A stretch of DNA of 64,000 bases from Comamonas koreensis (GTDB lineage Bacteria > Pseudomonadota > Gammaproteobacteria > Burkholderiales > Burkholderiaceae_C), in the NCBI RefSeq assembly GCF_021026195.1, contig NZ_JAJNCT010000029.1, positions 1 through 64,000 of the forward strand, in the 5' to 3' direction. Every line of letters begins with the position of its first letter. Within the stretch, counting starts at the first letter, position 1. This document shows positions 1-9,614 of this stretch, piece after piece. The notes under the pieces are model-generated. The model saw only the letters and a list, made by a program, of their open reading frames with translations, was not told the origin of the DNA and made no database searches. A program made the position numbers and the translations under genes.

Positions 1-51
1 CCTTAGCCCGGTTCAATTCGAGGAGCGGCAACGTTTAAAGGGCTAGGCAAA

Positions 52-240
52 GTGTCCGGGAAACTGGGGGAAGCCCAGGGCGTGCTTCACACCCTTGAAG
101 AAATATTCGCCGAACACCTGAATCCGCTAAACATCCCAATCTTCGGTGGCGCACCATTCGGGCACGGACAGATGAATCGGCCCTGGCAGCTTGGTCGGGT
201 CGCAACGATCTCGGAGTCCACACTGGTTTGGCCTGAATAG
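52..240 (+). pseudogene. LD-carboxypeptidase (S66 family) C-terminal remnant
   Basis: This short open frame has no proper start, and a stop codon at 4-6 closes the frame upstream. Its translation contains LNIPIFGGAPFGHGQMNRPW followed by a short strand, which resembles the last part of S66 peptidases (LdcA/MccF), where the catalytic His sits in a P-x-GHG turn. The Ser and Glu of the triad would lie in the missing N-terminal part. I infer a decayed tail left by a deletion or rearrangement. A second short open frame (240-377, ending in VLVKDDKSGADIRLER) follows and is not recognised. Confidence 0.45.
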
Positions 241-653
241 AGGCTATCAAAATTGTCTGCTTGAACGGGAACAATGCTATTCTGCAAGCGGCGCAGCCAC
301 CGGTGGCGCCGGCAGGCTACCGCTGGGTGCTGGTCAAGGATGACAAGTCGGGCGCTGACATACGGCTGGAGCGCTGAGAGACAGAGGCTGCGCCGGTCCA
401 AGCTAGGAGGCACGGTTTGTAGCCACGATGGCTCCTCACCAGTACTTAGCTAATTGATACGATGTATATTATGTTAAGTCGTATTTCTACCTAGCCTGTA
501 CCTCTCGCCGAACAGAGGACCTCAAACCTGCCCTGCCACTTGGCAAGGCAGTCACTTTGTTGCCAAATCAAGGGTTAACCACGGCTTATCCAGCCTCTCG
601 ATGATTCGTTTTACTAAGACAATTTCCTGTCATTCGATCCAAGGAATAGTTAT
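241..653. other. Intergenic region upstream of ggt
   Basis: About 400 bases carry no convincing gene. The first half is gene-debris-like, with a short unrecognised reading frame ending at 377. The second half is more AT-rich and presumably carries the ggt promoter, but I could not pick a confident -35/-10 pair. An AAGGA ribosome-binding site lies 8 bases before the ggt start at 654. Confidence 0.5.
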
Positions 654-2654
654 ATGAAAAACGAAAAATCGCTGGGTGCCGTGCCGGCGCGCTACAGCAT
701 GGCCGCGTTGGCCGCCATCGTCGCGCTGACGATGACCGCTTGCGGCGGCTCCAGCCATAACGACCAGGACGATCTGGTGAGCACGGCTTGCGAGGCTGGC
801 ACGTCGGATGGTTCGGTGGTGGTGGGTTCTGGCCTGCCTGGCGATCCTTCGTTCCCTGAGCTGGCTTCGGGCTACCGCACCGGCAAGAAAGTGGTCGAAG
901 GCCACAAGTACATGGTGGTGACGGCCAATCCTCTGGCTTCCAAGGCCGGTTGTGAAGTGCTGAAGTCCGGCGGCTCTGCCGTCGATGCAGCGGTAGCCGT
1001 GCAGATGGTGCTGGGTCTGGTGGAGCCCCAGTCCAGCGGTATTGGTGGCGGCGCCTTCATGCTGTACTACGATGCAGCGACTAAAAAAGTGACGGCTTAT
1101 GACGGCCGCGAAACCGCCCCTGCGGCCGCGACGCCTGATTACCTGCGCTATATCGACAGCGGCACCCAGACCACGCCGCTGCCCAGCGCCCGTGCCAGCG
1201 GCCGCTCCATCGGCACGCCCGGCGCTGTGCGCATGCTGGACCTGGCCCACAAGGACCACGGCGCCAAGCCCTGGAAGGACCTGATCCAGCCGGGTATCGA
1301 CCTGGCCACCAATGGCTTCAAGATCAGCGGCCGTATGTCGGATGCTTTGGCCGGTGCCAAGACCGCGCTGCAGGCGGATGCCGATGCGCTGGCCATTTAT
1401 TTCAACGCGGACGGCTCGACCAAGGGCCTGGGTGAAACCTTCAAGAACCCTGCCTATGCCGCAACGTTGACGAAGATGGCGACTGGCGGTGCCGATGCTT
1501 TCTACACCGGATCGGTGGCTCAAGGCATTGTCGACAAGATCGCCGTGACCCAGAACGTGACCACCGGCGCGCCCATCACCCCCGGCGTGACCACGATGGC
1601 CGACCTGGCGGGTTACCAGGCCAAAAAGCGTGATGCAGTCTGCACCACCTACCGCGCCAAGTACGTGATCTGCGGCATGCCACCGCCCTCGTCCGGTGGT
1701 ATTGCCGTGGCGCAGGCCATGGGCGTGCTGGAGAACTTTGACCTGGCCCCCCACAAGCCCACCGCGCTGGATCTGGAAGGCGGCAAGCCGACTGCCATGG
1801 GCGTGCACCTGGTGAGCGAAGCCGAGCGCATGGCCTATGCCGACCGCGACATGTATGTGGCCGACACCGACTTCACCCCCCTGCCCGGCCCGCTGTACAG
1901 CACCTTGCTGGACAAGAGCTACCTGAAGTCGCGCGCGGCGCTGATCTCGCCCACGCAGAGCATGGGCACTGCCAGCGCCGGCCAGTTTGGCAACACCCGT
2001 CTGGGCGTGGGCAAGGTGACCGAAGCCGGCACCACGCACATGACCATCGTCGATGGCAAGGGCAACGTGGTCAGCATGACCACGACGGTGGAAGCAGGCA
2101 TGGGCTCCTACCACATGACCCAGGGCTTTATCCTGAACAACCAGCTGACCGATTTCTCTGCGGCCCCGGTGTCGGCCGATGGTCTGCCGATCGCCAACAA
2201 GGTGGAAGCGGGCAAGCGCCCTCGCAGCTCGATGGCGCCTACGCTGGTGTTTGACGCCACGGCTGATGGCCAACCCGGCGCGTTCAAGATGGCCACGGGC
2301 TCGCCCGGCGGTGCCACCATCATCCAGTTCGTGACCAAGACCCTGGTCGGCGCGCTGGACTGGGGCCTGGATGCCCAGCAAGCCACCAACCTGGTGAACT
2401 TTGGCGCCTCCAACAGCCGCACCACCAACCTGGGCGGTGAGCACCCCAACATCAACGCCACCAACGGCGGTGACAACGATCCGCTGGTGCTGGCACTGCG
2501 CGCCATGGGCCACACCGTGTCGGTCAATGCGCAATCCAGCGGCGTGGGCACCGTTATCCGCACCGCCAATGCGGCCGGCGAAGCCCGCCTGAGCGGTGGC
2601 GCCGATCCACGCCGTGAAGGTGTGGTGCTGGGCGATACCTACAAGGCCAAGTAA
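654..2654 (+). CDS. ggt: Gamma-glutamyltransferase, lipoprotein-type
   Basis: The enzyme cleaves gamma-glutamyl bonds (glutathione, glutamine) and transfers the gamma-glutamyl group to water or amino acids. The N terminus is a lipoprotein signal (hydrophobic stretch ending LTMTACGG), so the protein should be anchored on the periplasmic side. The hallmark TTHMT motif places the autoprocessing and catalytic threonine at T460, at the start of the small subunit. RPRSSMAPT downstream is another conserved family block. At 666 residues it is longer than the usual ~580, mainly in the N-terminal part. AAGGA precedes the ATG. The gene stands alone and ends in a strong terminator, so it appears monocistronic. 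Family assignment is firm; the physiological substrate is not known. Confidence 0.95.
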   Translation: MKNEKSLGAVPARYSMAALAAIVALTMTACGGSSHNDQDDLVSTACEAGTSDGSVVVGSGLPGDPSFPELASGYRTGKKVVEGHKYMVVTANPLASKAGCEVLKSGGSAVDAAVAVQMVLGLVEPQSSGIGGGAFMLYYDAATKKVTAYDGRETAPAAATPDYLRYIDSGTQTTPLPSARASGRSIGTPGAVRMLDLAHKDHGAKPWKDLIQPGIDLATNGFKISGRMSDALAGAKTALQADADALAIYFNADGSTKGLGETFKNPAYAATLTKMATGGADAFYTGSVAQGIVDKIAVTQNVTTGAPITPGVTTMADLAGYQAKKRDAVCTTYRAKYVICGMPPPSSGGIAVAQAMGVLENFDLAPHKPTALDLEGGKPTAMGVHLVSEAERMAYADRDMYVADTDFTPLPGPLYSTLLDKSYLKSRAALISPTQSMGTASAGQFGNTRLGVGKVTEAGTTHMTIVDGKGNVVSMTTTVEAGMGSYHMTQGFILNNQLTDFSAAPVSADGLPIANKVEAGKRPRSSMAPTLVFDATADGQPGAFKMATGSPGGATIIQFVTKTLVGALDWGLDAQQATNLVNFGASNSRTTNLGGEHPNINATNGGDNDPLVLALRAMGHTVSVNAQSSGVGTVIRTANAAGEARLSGGADPRREGVVLGDTYKAK

Positions 2655-2675
2655 GCCTCGGGTTTCAGCAACATC

Positions 2676-2716
2676 AAAAAGCCGCTGCAGGTCGATGCCT
2701 GCAGCGGCTTTTTTTG
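2676..2716 (+). terminator. Rho-independent terminator of ggt
   Basis: A perfect GC-rich stem GCCGCTGCAG / CTGCAGCGGC (arms 2681-2690 and 2699-2708) with an 8-base loop is followed by a run of T. The flanking A run means it could also stop phnX transcription arriving from the other strand. Confidence 0.9.
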
Positions 2717-2753
2717 TGCTCAGCGCCCTGCTCGGGCTTTATCGCTTATCGCA

Positions 2754-3590
2754 TCAAGCAGCAGCTTGGGCAGGCAGCTCCTGGCGCTGCAGGTGCTGGT
2801 TGATCTGCTCGATCACCGGCAGAAGATCCGCCACGCTGTCGATCACATAATGGGCGCCGGCGCTGCGCAGCTGTTCGCTGGCGGTACTGCGGATGTCTGC
2901 TTGCTCATCCGAGCTCAGCGCCTGCCACTCGGGCAAGGACAGGCCATTGGCATTGCCGCTGACTGCCACACCGACCGTCCAGCAACCGGCGTTCAGGCCT
3001 TCGGCAATGCCGACGCCGGTGTCGTCTACCTTGACCACGGTCGAGGCTGGCCAGATGCCCAGGTCGGCAAAGCAGCGGTACATCATCAAAGGGCTGGGGC
3101 GGCCAGCGGTCAGGTCGCCGGCGCAGACGATGTTGTCGGGCGCATAGCCGGCGCGGGCCGCGATGGGTTCGAGCACATCCATGATCGGGCGGTTGTAGCC
3201 GGTGGTGCTGCCGATCTTGACACCGTCGAGGCGCAGGCGGTTGACCACTTCCAGCGCACCCGGGATGAAATCGGCAAAGTCACCGACCACGCGGGCGTTC
3301 ATCGGCGTGAACACCTCGTAGAGATGGTCGATATCGCTGTTGGCGACCGGCTTGCCATAGCGGCTCTCCCACTGTGCTGCCACTTCGGGCAGTTGGCAGA
3401 GCGCCGCAATATGGTCCCATTTGGCTGAACCCATCGGGCCCCGGGCCTGGGCGATGCTGATCTCGATGCCGAAATCCTTGAACAGCTGCACAAAGGCGCC
3501 CATGGGGGCACGTGAGCCAAAGTCGACAATGGTGCCGGCCCAGTCAAAAACAACGGCTTGTACGCGTTGCGGGTTGTGAAAATTCGTCAT
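2754..3590 (-). CDS. phnX: Phosphonoacetaldehyde hydrolase
   Basis: A HAD-superfamily hydrolase that splits phosphonoacetaldehyde into acetaldehyde and phosphate, breaking the C-P bond. FDWAGT near the N terminus supplies the nucleophile D16. The cap segment GPMGSAKWDHIAAL holds K57, the expected Schiff-base lysine that activates the substrate. At 278 residues it has the family length. It is the last gene of the - strand phosphonate operon, 84 bases downstream of the FAD oxidoreductase, whose likely product is this enzyme's substrate. No phnW lies beside it. Confidence 0.95.
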   Translation of the reverse strand: MTNFHNPQRVQAVVFDWAGTIVDFGSRAPMGAFVQLFKDFGIEISIAQARGPMGSAKWDHIAALCQLPEVAAQWESRYGKPVANSDIDHLYEVFTPMNARVVGDFADFIPGALEVVNRLRLDGVKIGSTTGYNRPIMDVLEPIAARAGYAPDNIVCAGDLTAGRPSPLMMYRCFADLGIWPASTVVKVDDTGVGIAEGLNAGCWTVGVAVSGNANGLSLPEWQALSSDEQADIRSTASEQLRSAGAHYVIDSVADLLPVIEQINQHLQRQELPAQAAA

Positions 3591-3674
3591 GTTGTCCTCT
3601 GCCCGCTGGCCCGGCCAGGGCCATTTGGGGTATATCTATATAGAAGATGGGTCGTTCTTGAGGCCTGCGCGCCT

Positions 3675-4808
3675 TTACCAATTGGCAAAGGTGTCATGGG
3701 CCACGCCAAAACCGGTGCTGGCCCCCGTGCCGCTGGTGACGATGGCCACGCGGGTGGCGGCATCCGGTGCCTCGATAAAGCAGTCCGTCTGCGGGGCTGA
3801 TGGGTAGATGCCCACCCAACGCTCGGTCACGCGGTAGTCGCCAATGTTCAAGGCCTCGCGCATGTGGCGCAGCATCAGCGCATCTACATCGTCCTGCGCA
3901 AACGGTTTGACGGAGGCGCCGTAGTGGTGCGAATCGCCCACCACCAGGCTGCCGTCGGCGCTCTGCACCACAATCAGGTGGATGCCTTGGGCAAGGCTTT
4001 CGCCCTCTTCCTGCTGTAACTGCTCCAGCAAGGCCTGCGCCTCGGGCAGCTTGCTGTAGCCGTGGTAGCGCACCAGGCTCAGGTCGCCCATCACCGATGC
4101 GTTCAGGCGCAGATCGCCAGCTGGCTGCACGCGCAGCATCTGCAGCTGGCACAGCTGCACCTGATGCTTGGCAAATAGTGCGCTGTAAAGGCCATAGATA
4201 TCGGCATTGGTGCAGACCACCACCCGCTCGGCATGCAGTTGGCCATTGGCCGTCAGGACCTTGGGCGTGGCCACTTCCAGTACGGCTTCGCCAAAGCGGA
4301 ACGTCACCTGCATCTGCTCGGCCAGCCAGCGGGTCAGCTGGGCAATCGCGTCGCGTGATTCAACACGCAGGTCAATGGGGCTGTGCAACACTCCCTTTGC
4401 CTGGTCCAGCCGCAGCTCGGGCGCATGGCGGGCAGCTTCTTCGGCCGTCCACAGGGCGCAGTTCACGCTCTGGGCCATGTCGGTCTGCATAAAGGCCTGC
4501 AGCACATCCAGCGCCTTGTCGCGCGTGGCCACCAGGTTCAGGCCCTGGTGCTGCACGGCAATGCCGGCCTTCGGGGCAAGCTCGGCCCAGACGTCGCGCG
4601 CATGGCGGGCGCGGCGCCAGGTGTCCCCTGCCCCCTGGCCGGTCACCGTCACAAAGCCGAAATTGCGGATCGAGGCGCTCACGCAGGCGGCATCGCGGTC
4701 CACCACGCAAACCTTCAGGCCCCGGCGTGCCGCTTCATAGGCATGGGCCAGGCCGACAATGCCAGCGCCCACCACGATCACATCAAAACTTGTGCTTCCT
4801 ACCGTCAT
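3675..4808 (-). CDS. FAD-dependent amine oxidoreductase of the phosphonate operon (glycine-oxidase-like)
   Basis: A DAO-family flavoprotein: FDVIVVGAGIVGLAHAYEAA at the N terminus is the Rossmann dinucleotide site (GxGxxG), and a glycine-rich segment near the C terminus (TSGTGASTGFG) completes the FAD fold. It belongs to the group repeatedly found beside phosphonoacetaldehyde hydrolase genes. Members of this group (PbfC/PbfD type) are reported to oxidise N-methyl-AEP, and in some cases AEP itself, directly to phosphonoacetaldehyde. With no phnW in this operon, I infer it supplies the PhnX substrate by oxidative deamination. I chose the ATG at 4808 (AAGGAAAGACAGGA just upstream); an in-frame start at 4835 would add nine residues. 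Confidence 0.85.
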   Translation of the reverse strand: MTVGSTSFDVIVVGAGIVGLAHAYEAARRGLKVCVVDRDAACVSASIRNFGFVTVTGQGAGDTWRRARHARDVWAELAPKAGIAVQHQGLNLVATRDKALDVLQAFMQTDMAQSVNCALWTAEEAARHAPELRLDQAKGVLHSPIDLRVESRDAIAQLTRWLAEQMQVTFRFGEAVLEVATPKVLTANGQLHAERVVVCTNADIYGLYSALFAKHQVQLCQLQMLRVQPAGDLRLNASVMGDLSLVRYHGYSKLPEAQALLEQLQQEEGESLAQGIHLIVVQSADGSLVVGDSHHYGASVKPFAQDDVDALMLRHMREALNIGDYRVTERWVGIYPSAPQTDCFIEAPDAATRVAIVTSGTGASTGFGVAHDTFANW

Positions 4809-4841
4809 TCCTGTCTTTCCTTGTCCTATATCCACCTTCGA

Positions 4842-6563
4842 TCAACGCTGCCGCCATGCCTGCGTGCGCTTGTTCAGCCACCAGCCCAGCGCCTGGTAGA
4901 GCACGGTCACCACGCAGCTGATCGCGGCAATCATCACGGCCATCGCGGCGGCGGCGGCCATGTCGCCGGCCTCGTCCAGGTTCAGGATGGCAACGGCGCC
5001 CAGCCGGGTCTCTGGTGAGTAGAGGAAGACGACGGCCGAGATCGTGGTCATCGCCGCCACAAAGAAGTAGCGCGACACCTCCAGCAAGGCCGGCAGGCAC
5101 ATGGGCAGGGTCACCTTCCACAAGGTGCGGTAGAACGGTACCTTGAGTGAGGCGCTGACCGATTCAAACTCGCCATCGATCGACTTGAGCGCTGTCACCA
5201 GGGTCATATGGCCGGTGGTGTAGTAGTGCATCACCGTGCACAGCACCATCAAGGGCATGGTCTGGTACAGAAAGTTCAGCGGGTTGCCGGGCGCGTTGAA
5301 AAAGAAGATGTAGCCCAGGCCCAGCACCAGGCCGGGCACGGCCATGGGCAGCATGGCCAGCATGCGCAGCACCGGGCGCAGCGCGGGCATGCCCTTGGTT
5401 TTTTCCAGCAGGTAGGCGCCCATGAAGACCACGATAGGCCCCGCTACGGCGGCGCTGGCGGCCATGGTCAGGCTGTTGAAGACAGCGGTATCGACGCCGG
5501 CATCGACCAGACCACTGGTGTAGTGGCTCAGGGTCAGGCCCAGCTGGTAAGGCCAGAACTGCACCAGCGAGGCAAAGATGGCCATGCCAAACATGGCCAG
5601 CATCAGCGCGGCCAGCGCCCAGCACAGCAGGCTGCAAAAACGGTCGGTCGCGGCATGGCGGCTGGGCTGCAGCACCACGGCGCGGGCGGTCAGCACGGCG
5701 GTCTGTTTTTTCTGCACCTGGCGGTCAATCGCATAGGTGATGACAGCCGGCAGCAACAGCAGCAAGGCCACGACGGCACCGCGCTGGAAATCCTGCTGGC
5801 CGATCACCAGCTTGAACACATCGGTGGCCAGCATGTTGAAATTGCCGCCGATCACCTTGGGGATGCCGAAATCGGTGATCACCAAGGTAAACACCACCAA
5901 TGCGGCCGAGACCACGCCATAGCGCGCCGCCGGCAAGGTGACGGTGAAGAACTGGCGCGTGCGGCTGGCCCCGAGCGCAGTGGCGGCCTCGTACAGGCGC
6001 TGGTCACCCAGCGCAAGTGCGGTGATCAGAATCATCAGCGCATGCGGAAAGGTCGCAAAGCACTGGGCCAGCACAATGCCGGGCGCGCCGTAAATGGTGT
6101 CAAAACCCAGGCCATTGAGGACGGACTTGAGCACGCCCTGGTTGCCAAACCAGTAGATCAGCGAGATGGCGGACAGCAGCGAGGGTGCCAACAAAGGCAG
6201 CAGGCTGATGCTGCGCAGCAGACCCTTGGCGCGGATGCCCGAGCGGGTAATGGCATAGGCAAAGCCAAAGGCCAGCGGGATGACCACGGCGGTGACCACA
6301 AGCGAAACCCAGAGGCTGTTCCAGAGACTGCCCAGCAGCGCGGGCGACTGGAAATAGCGGACAAAGCGCATGAAGGCCGAGCCCTCTTCGCCCGAGGTGG
6401 GCGCAAAGGCCTGGCCCAGCAAGGCAGCCAGCGGTGCCAGCAGCCCCATCAACAACAGCGCCGTGATGGCAACCAGCGCCAGTTGCGCGATACGGTCAGT
6501 GGGCGCTGCGCGCAGGCCGGTGTGGCGGGGAAGCGCTGCAGGCGCTGAAACGGATAAGGTCAT
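4842..6563 (-). CDS. AEP-type ABC transporter permease, two permease domains fused
   Basis: An inner-membrane permease of about 573 residues with two consecutive binding-protein-dependent permease domains, each with roughly six hydrophobic segments. It therefore acts as the whole membrane channel instead of a heterodimer. The N-terminal domain has the EAA-like block DQRLYEAATALGASRTRQFF; the C-terminal one has DGEFESVSASLKVPFYRTLW. It sits between the ATPase and FAD oxidoreductase genes and matches the fused permease of putative 2-aminoethylphosphonate importers. An ATG at 6596 would add 11 residues, but that start lies very close to a GC hairpin. Substrate is inferred from context. Confidence 0.88.
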   Translation of the reverse strand: MTLSVSAPAALPRHTGLRAAPTDRIAQLALVAITALLLMGLLAPLAALLGQAFAPTSGEEGSAFMRFVRYFQSPALLGSLWNSLWVSLVVTAVVIPLAFGFAYAITRSGIRAKGLLRSISLLPLLAPSLLSAISLIYWFGNQGVLKSVLNGLGFDTIYGAPGIVLAQCFATFPHALMILITALALGDQRLYEAATALGASRTRQFFTVTLPAARYGVVSAALVVFTLVITDFGIPKVIGGNFNMLATDVFKLVIGQQDFQRGAVVALLLLLPAVITYAIDRQVQKKQTAVLTARAVVLQPSRHAATDRFCSLLCWALAALMLAMFGMAIFASLVQFWPYQLGLTLSHYTSGLVDAGVDTAVFNSLTMAASAAVAGPIVVFMGAYLLEKTKGMPALRPVLRMLAMLPMAVPGLVLGLGYIFFFNAPGNPLNFLYQTMPLMVLCTVMHYYTTGHMTLVTALKSIDGEFESVSASLKVPFYRTLWKVTLPMCLPALLEVSRYFFVAAMTTISAVVFLYSPETRLGAVAILNLDEAGDMAAAAAMAVMIAAISCVVTVLYQALGWWLNKRTQAWRQR

Positions 6564-6608
6564 AGTGGTGTCGTAGGTCCCCAGGGTCTGGGGCATGGCC
6601 GCAAGCGG

Positions 6609-6638
6609 CCCCGGCCCCGGCGCTTGCCGGGGCCGGGG
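6609..6638. other. Perfect GC-only hairpin between transporter genes
   Basis: Two 13-base arms made only of G and C (6609-6621 and 6626-6638) flank the four-base loop GCTT. No T run follows, so this is not a standard terminator. It lies between the ATPase stop and the permease start inside an operon, where such hairpins typically protect the upstream message from 3' exonucleases or reduce downstream expression. Confidence 0.75.
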
Positions 6639-6644
6639 GAGCGC

Positions 6645-7880
6645 TCAGGCGGCCTGGGCAAAGATCTTCAGCTGCTGCGCATGGATGGAGAACTGCAACC
6701 AGCGGCCCGTCTGGATATCGAGCTGCAGGCATTGCGCAGGGCTCAGCTGCAGCTGCACATGGCGCTCGGGCAGGCGCTGCACATCCACGTGGACAATGCA
6801 GACCGCACCGAGAAACTCCAGCTGCTCCACCACGCCCGTCAGCACCGGCGAGCCATTGGGCGCGGGCGCGCTGGCAACAGGAGGCATGGCGGTACAGTCA
6901 TGCACGCTGCAGTCTTCGGGCCGCAGATAGACATGCAGGCTTTGGCCCGGGGCAAGGCGCGGCGCCTGCGGGCAGTACAGCTTGTGGCCCGCCAGCGTGA
7001 TGCCGCCATTGCCGGCGGCCAGCGCCTGCAGCTTGTTGGCCTTGCCGATGAATTCCGCCACAAACGGGGTGGCGGGGCGTTGGTAGATGTCGCGGGGCGT
7101 GCCCACCTGCTCGACCACGCCATGGTTCATCACCACCACGCGGTCGGCCATGGCCATCGCCTCCTCCTGGTCATGCGTGACCATGATGGTGGTGACATAC
7201 AGGCGCTGCTGCAGCGCACGGATCTCGTTGCGCAGGTGCACGCGCACGGTCGCATCCAGGGCCGACAGCGGTTCATCGAGCAGCAGCAGCCCGGGCGACA
7301 TGGCCAGCGCACGGGCCAGGGCCACGCGCTGCTGTTGGCCACCCGACAGTTGGGCCGGGTACTTGCCGCCACTGACCGACAGGCCCACGGTATCCAGCAG
7401 GCTTTGCACCTTCTGGGCCACCAGGGCCTTGGGTTGGCGCTGGCTGACCAGGCCATAGGCGACGTTGTCAGCCACCGTCAGATTGGGAAACAGCGCATAC
7501 GACTGGAAGACGATCCCATAGTCCCGCTGCGAAGCGGGCAAGGCCGAGATGTTCTTGCCGTCCTGCCAGATCTCACCGCTGGTCTGGGCCTCCAGCCCCG
7601 CAATCGCGCGCAGCAAGGTGGTCTTGCCGCAGCCCGAAGGGCCCAGAAAGCACACCAGCTCGCCACGGCGAATCTGCAGGTGGATCGACCGCAACGCGGT
7701 AAAGCTGCCGTAGGACTTGTGCAGATGGCGGATCTCCAAAAAGGGCGCGCCGCCCTCTTCGTCGCCTTTGCGCAAGCCCGGCTCGGCGGACTCGAACGCA
7801 TACGAGGTATCGCGCACGGCTACGGGCTGCGCCGCCTGGCCCTGCGCTGCTGGCAAACGCGCTGTCTCCCTGTCACTCAC
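6645..7880 (-). CDS. AEP-type ABC transporter ATP-binding protein
   Basis: Nucleotide-binding subunit of the importer: Walker [10 protein letters not shown], signature [14 protein letters not shown], Walker [13 protein letters not shown] and the H-loop THDQEEAM are all present. A C-terminal regulatory (TOBE-like) extension follows, as in polyamine, sulfate and phosphonate importers. Length is about 411 residues. I chose the GTG at 7880 because it overlaps the binding-protein stop as GTGA, a typical coupling arrangement. An ATG at 7919 would add 13 residues and overlap the upstream gene by 43 bases. Confidence 0.9.
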   Translation of the reverse strand: MSDRETARLPAAQGQAAQPVAVRDTSYAFESAEPGLRKGDEEGGAPFLEIRHLHKSYGSFTALRSIHLQIRRGELVCFLGPSGCGKTTLLRAIAGLEAQTSGEIWQDGKNISALPASQRDYGIVFQSYALFPNLTVADNVAYGLVSQRQPKALVAQKVQSLLDTVGLSVSGGKYPAQLSGGQQQRVALARALAMSPGLLLLDEPLSALDATVRVHLRNEIRALQQRLYVTTIMVTHDQEEAMAMADRVVVMNHGVVEQVGTPRDIYQRPATPFVAEFIGKANKLQALAAGNGGITLAGHKLYCPQAPRLAPGQSLHVYLRPEDCSVHDCTAMPPVASAPAPNGSPVLTGVVEQLEFLGAVCIVHVDVQRLPERHVQLQLSPAQCLQLDIQTGRWLQFSIHAQQLKIFAQAA

Positions 7881-8911
7881 TTCTTGGCCTCGCTCTTGGC
7901 GTCGTAACGCTTGGTCCATTCGGCCAGCACGCGCTCGCGGCTGTCAGCCATCTTGGAGAAGTCCAGAGGAATCAGGCGCGACTCGTAGTCGGCAGGAATA
8001 TTGGCCAGCTTGGGGGCCACGCCAGGCATGGCGGTCACGGCGAAGTTCTTGCCGTACAGCTCCATGGCTTCCTTGCTCATGGCCCAGTCCACCAGCTTTT
8101 GTGCAGCGTCGGCGTGCTTGGTGCCCTTGTAGATGCTGATGCCTTCCAGATCCCAGCCCAGGCCTTCCTTGGGGAACACCAGCTCGATCGGTGCGCCCTT
8201 GGCCTTGTTGGCGTGTGCGCGGTACTCGAACGAGATACCGGCCACGTATTCGCCTTGGGCGGCCATGTTGCAAGGCTTGGAGCCCGAGTGGGTGTACTGC
8301 GCAATGTTCTCGTGCAGGGCATCCATGTACTTCCAGCCGCCACCGTTGCCGTTGTCGTCGCCAAACAGCTGCAGCCAGGCGGCTACGTCAAAGTAACCCG
8401 TGCCGCTGGATGCGGGGTTGGGCATCACCACCTGGCCCTTGAACTCGGGCTTGGTCAGGTCTTGCCAGCTGGTGGGCATGGGGATGTTGCGCTTCTTCGC
8501 TTCCACCGTGTTGAAGCAGATGGTGGCGCCAAACACGTCCATACCCACCCAGTGGGGTGGGTTCTTGCTGTCGCGGTACTTGGCGGTGATCGCCTCCAGG
8601 CCCTTGGGCGCATAGGCTTGCAGCATGTCGTTCTTGTCGAAGATCGCCAGGCTCGATGCGGCCACGCCCATGATCACGTCGGCCTTGGGGTTGGCCTTTT
8701 CTGCCAGCAGCTTGGCGGTGATGACACCGGTGGAGTCACGCACCCACTTCAGCGCGATGTTGGGGTGGTTCTTGTTGAACGCCGTCTCATAAGCCTTGAG
8801 CTGGTCCATCTCGAGTGCCGTGTAGACCGTCAGTTCCGTTTTCTGGGCATGCACCAGGCCTGCGGCCACCATGGCGGCGGCTGCAGCCACCAGCTTCTTC
8901 CAATTCTTCAT
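7877..8911 (-). CDS. AEP-type ABC transporter periplasmic binding protein
   Basis: First gene of the phosphonate operon. The 344-residue product begins with a cleavable signal peptide ([22 protein letters not shown]) and then [21 protein letters not shown], the start of the iron/polyamine/AEP-type extracellular solute-binding fold. The frame is open to 9118, but the real start is 8911, which begins the signal peptide and has a GAGAG site just upstream. By family and operon it should capture 2-aminoethylphosphonate or a relative; the ligand is inferred. Confidence 0.9.
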   Translation of the reverse strand: MKNWKKLVAAAAAMVAAGLVHAQKTELTVYTALEMDQLKAYETAFNKNHPNIALKWVRDSTGVITAKLLAEKANPKADVIMGVAASSLAIFDKNDMLQAYAPKGLEAITAKYRDSKNPPHWVGMDVFGATICFNTVEAKKRNIPMPTSWQDLTKPEFKGQVVMPNPASSGTGYFDVAAWLQLFGDDNGNGGGWKYMDALHENIAQYTHSGSKPCNMAAQGEYVAGISFEYRAHANKAKGAPIELVFPKEGLGWDLEGISIYKGTKHADAAQKLVDWAMSKEAMELYGKNFAVTAMPGVAPKLANIPADYESRLIPLDFSKMADSRERVLAEWTKRYDAKSEAKK

Positions 8912-9133
8912 TGCAAACTCTCTCGCCGGGTTAATGGGATCGGGAGAGTATCTGGACCATTTATGACAAGCGCGTGGCGGATTCACGAATCTTGGATGAC
9001 ACATTCTGTCGTCGTATTGACGATCAATTTTGACTGTATCGCAGGCGCTACACGGGGCTGTTGATGCGCGATGGCGAGCGCAGCATTCCCGCTGGCGGGA
9101 CGCTGGATTGGCCGCCACTTTATGCTGGGTCCC

Positions 9134-9580
9134 ATGTCATCAGCCACCTGGATCGCCTATATCGACGGCAGCGCCCTGCCCAACCCCGGACGCATGCGCA
9201 TTGGCGGCATCGCCTATGCACCCGATGGAGCCAGCCATCAGTTCAGCCAGGCGCTGCCCCATACCGGCTGCAACAACGAGGCCGAGGCGGTGGCGGCCAT
9301 CCACGCCCTTACCTGGCTGCAAGGCATGGGAGCACGCGAGGTGCTGCTGCACACCGACAGCAGCATTCTGGCTGCGCAAATGGCAGAACCCGCCGCCAAA
9401 CCGATTGCCCGCCTGGCTGCACTGTATGAACAGGCCCGCGCGCTGCGTGCCGGTTTTGCGCAGTTGGAGGTGCGCTGGGTACCACGCCACAAGAACACCA
9501 TTGCCGATGCCTTGGCGCGGGGTGACGCCGTGCCGGGCGCTGATGCGGTGGATACATCGCCGCTAGTCAGCACCGTCTGA
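9134..9580 (+). CDS. RNase H-like (reverse-transcriptase-associated RNase HI fold) protein
   Basis: A small stand-alone RNase H domain of 148 residues. The four acidic catalytic positions are visible: D in AYIDGSALPNPG, E in NNEAEAVAAI, D in LLHTDSS and D in TIADALARGD. This agrees with an active enzyme cleaving RNA in RNA/DNA hybrids, although the domain differs from canonical RnhA. An upstream in-frame ATG at 9071 would add 21 residues that lack domain character, so I prefer 9134. The gene is divergent from the phosphonate operon and convergent with the KfrA-like gene. No operon partner suggests a specific role. Confidence 0.8.
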   Translation: MSSATWIAYIDGSALPNPGRMRIGGIAYAPDGASHQFSQALPHTGCNNEAEAVAAIHALTWLQGMGAREVLLHTDSSILAAQMAEPAAKPIARLAALYEQARALRAGFAQLEVRWVPRHKNTIADALARGDAVPGADAVDTSPLVSTV

Positions 9581-9614
9581 TCAAGACCGCGTCTGCCCGC
9601 GCAGCGCAGACCCC

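Noticed and set aside
630-2534. A 634-codon open frame antisense to ggt
   Set aside because: His/Arg/Gly-rich composition, no start signal or domain, fully explained by the ggt codon bias.
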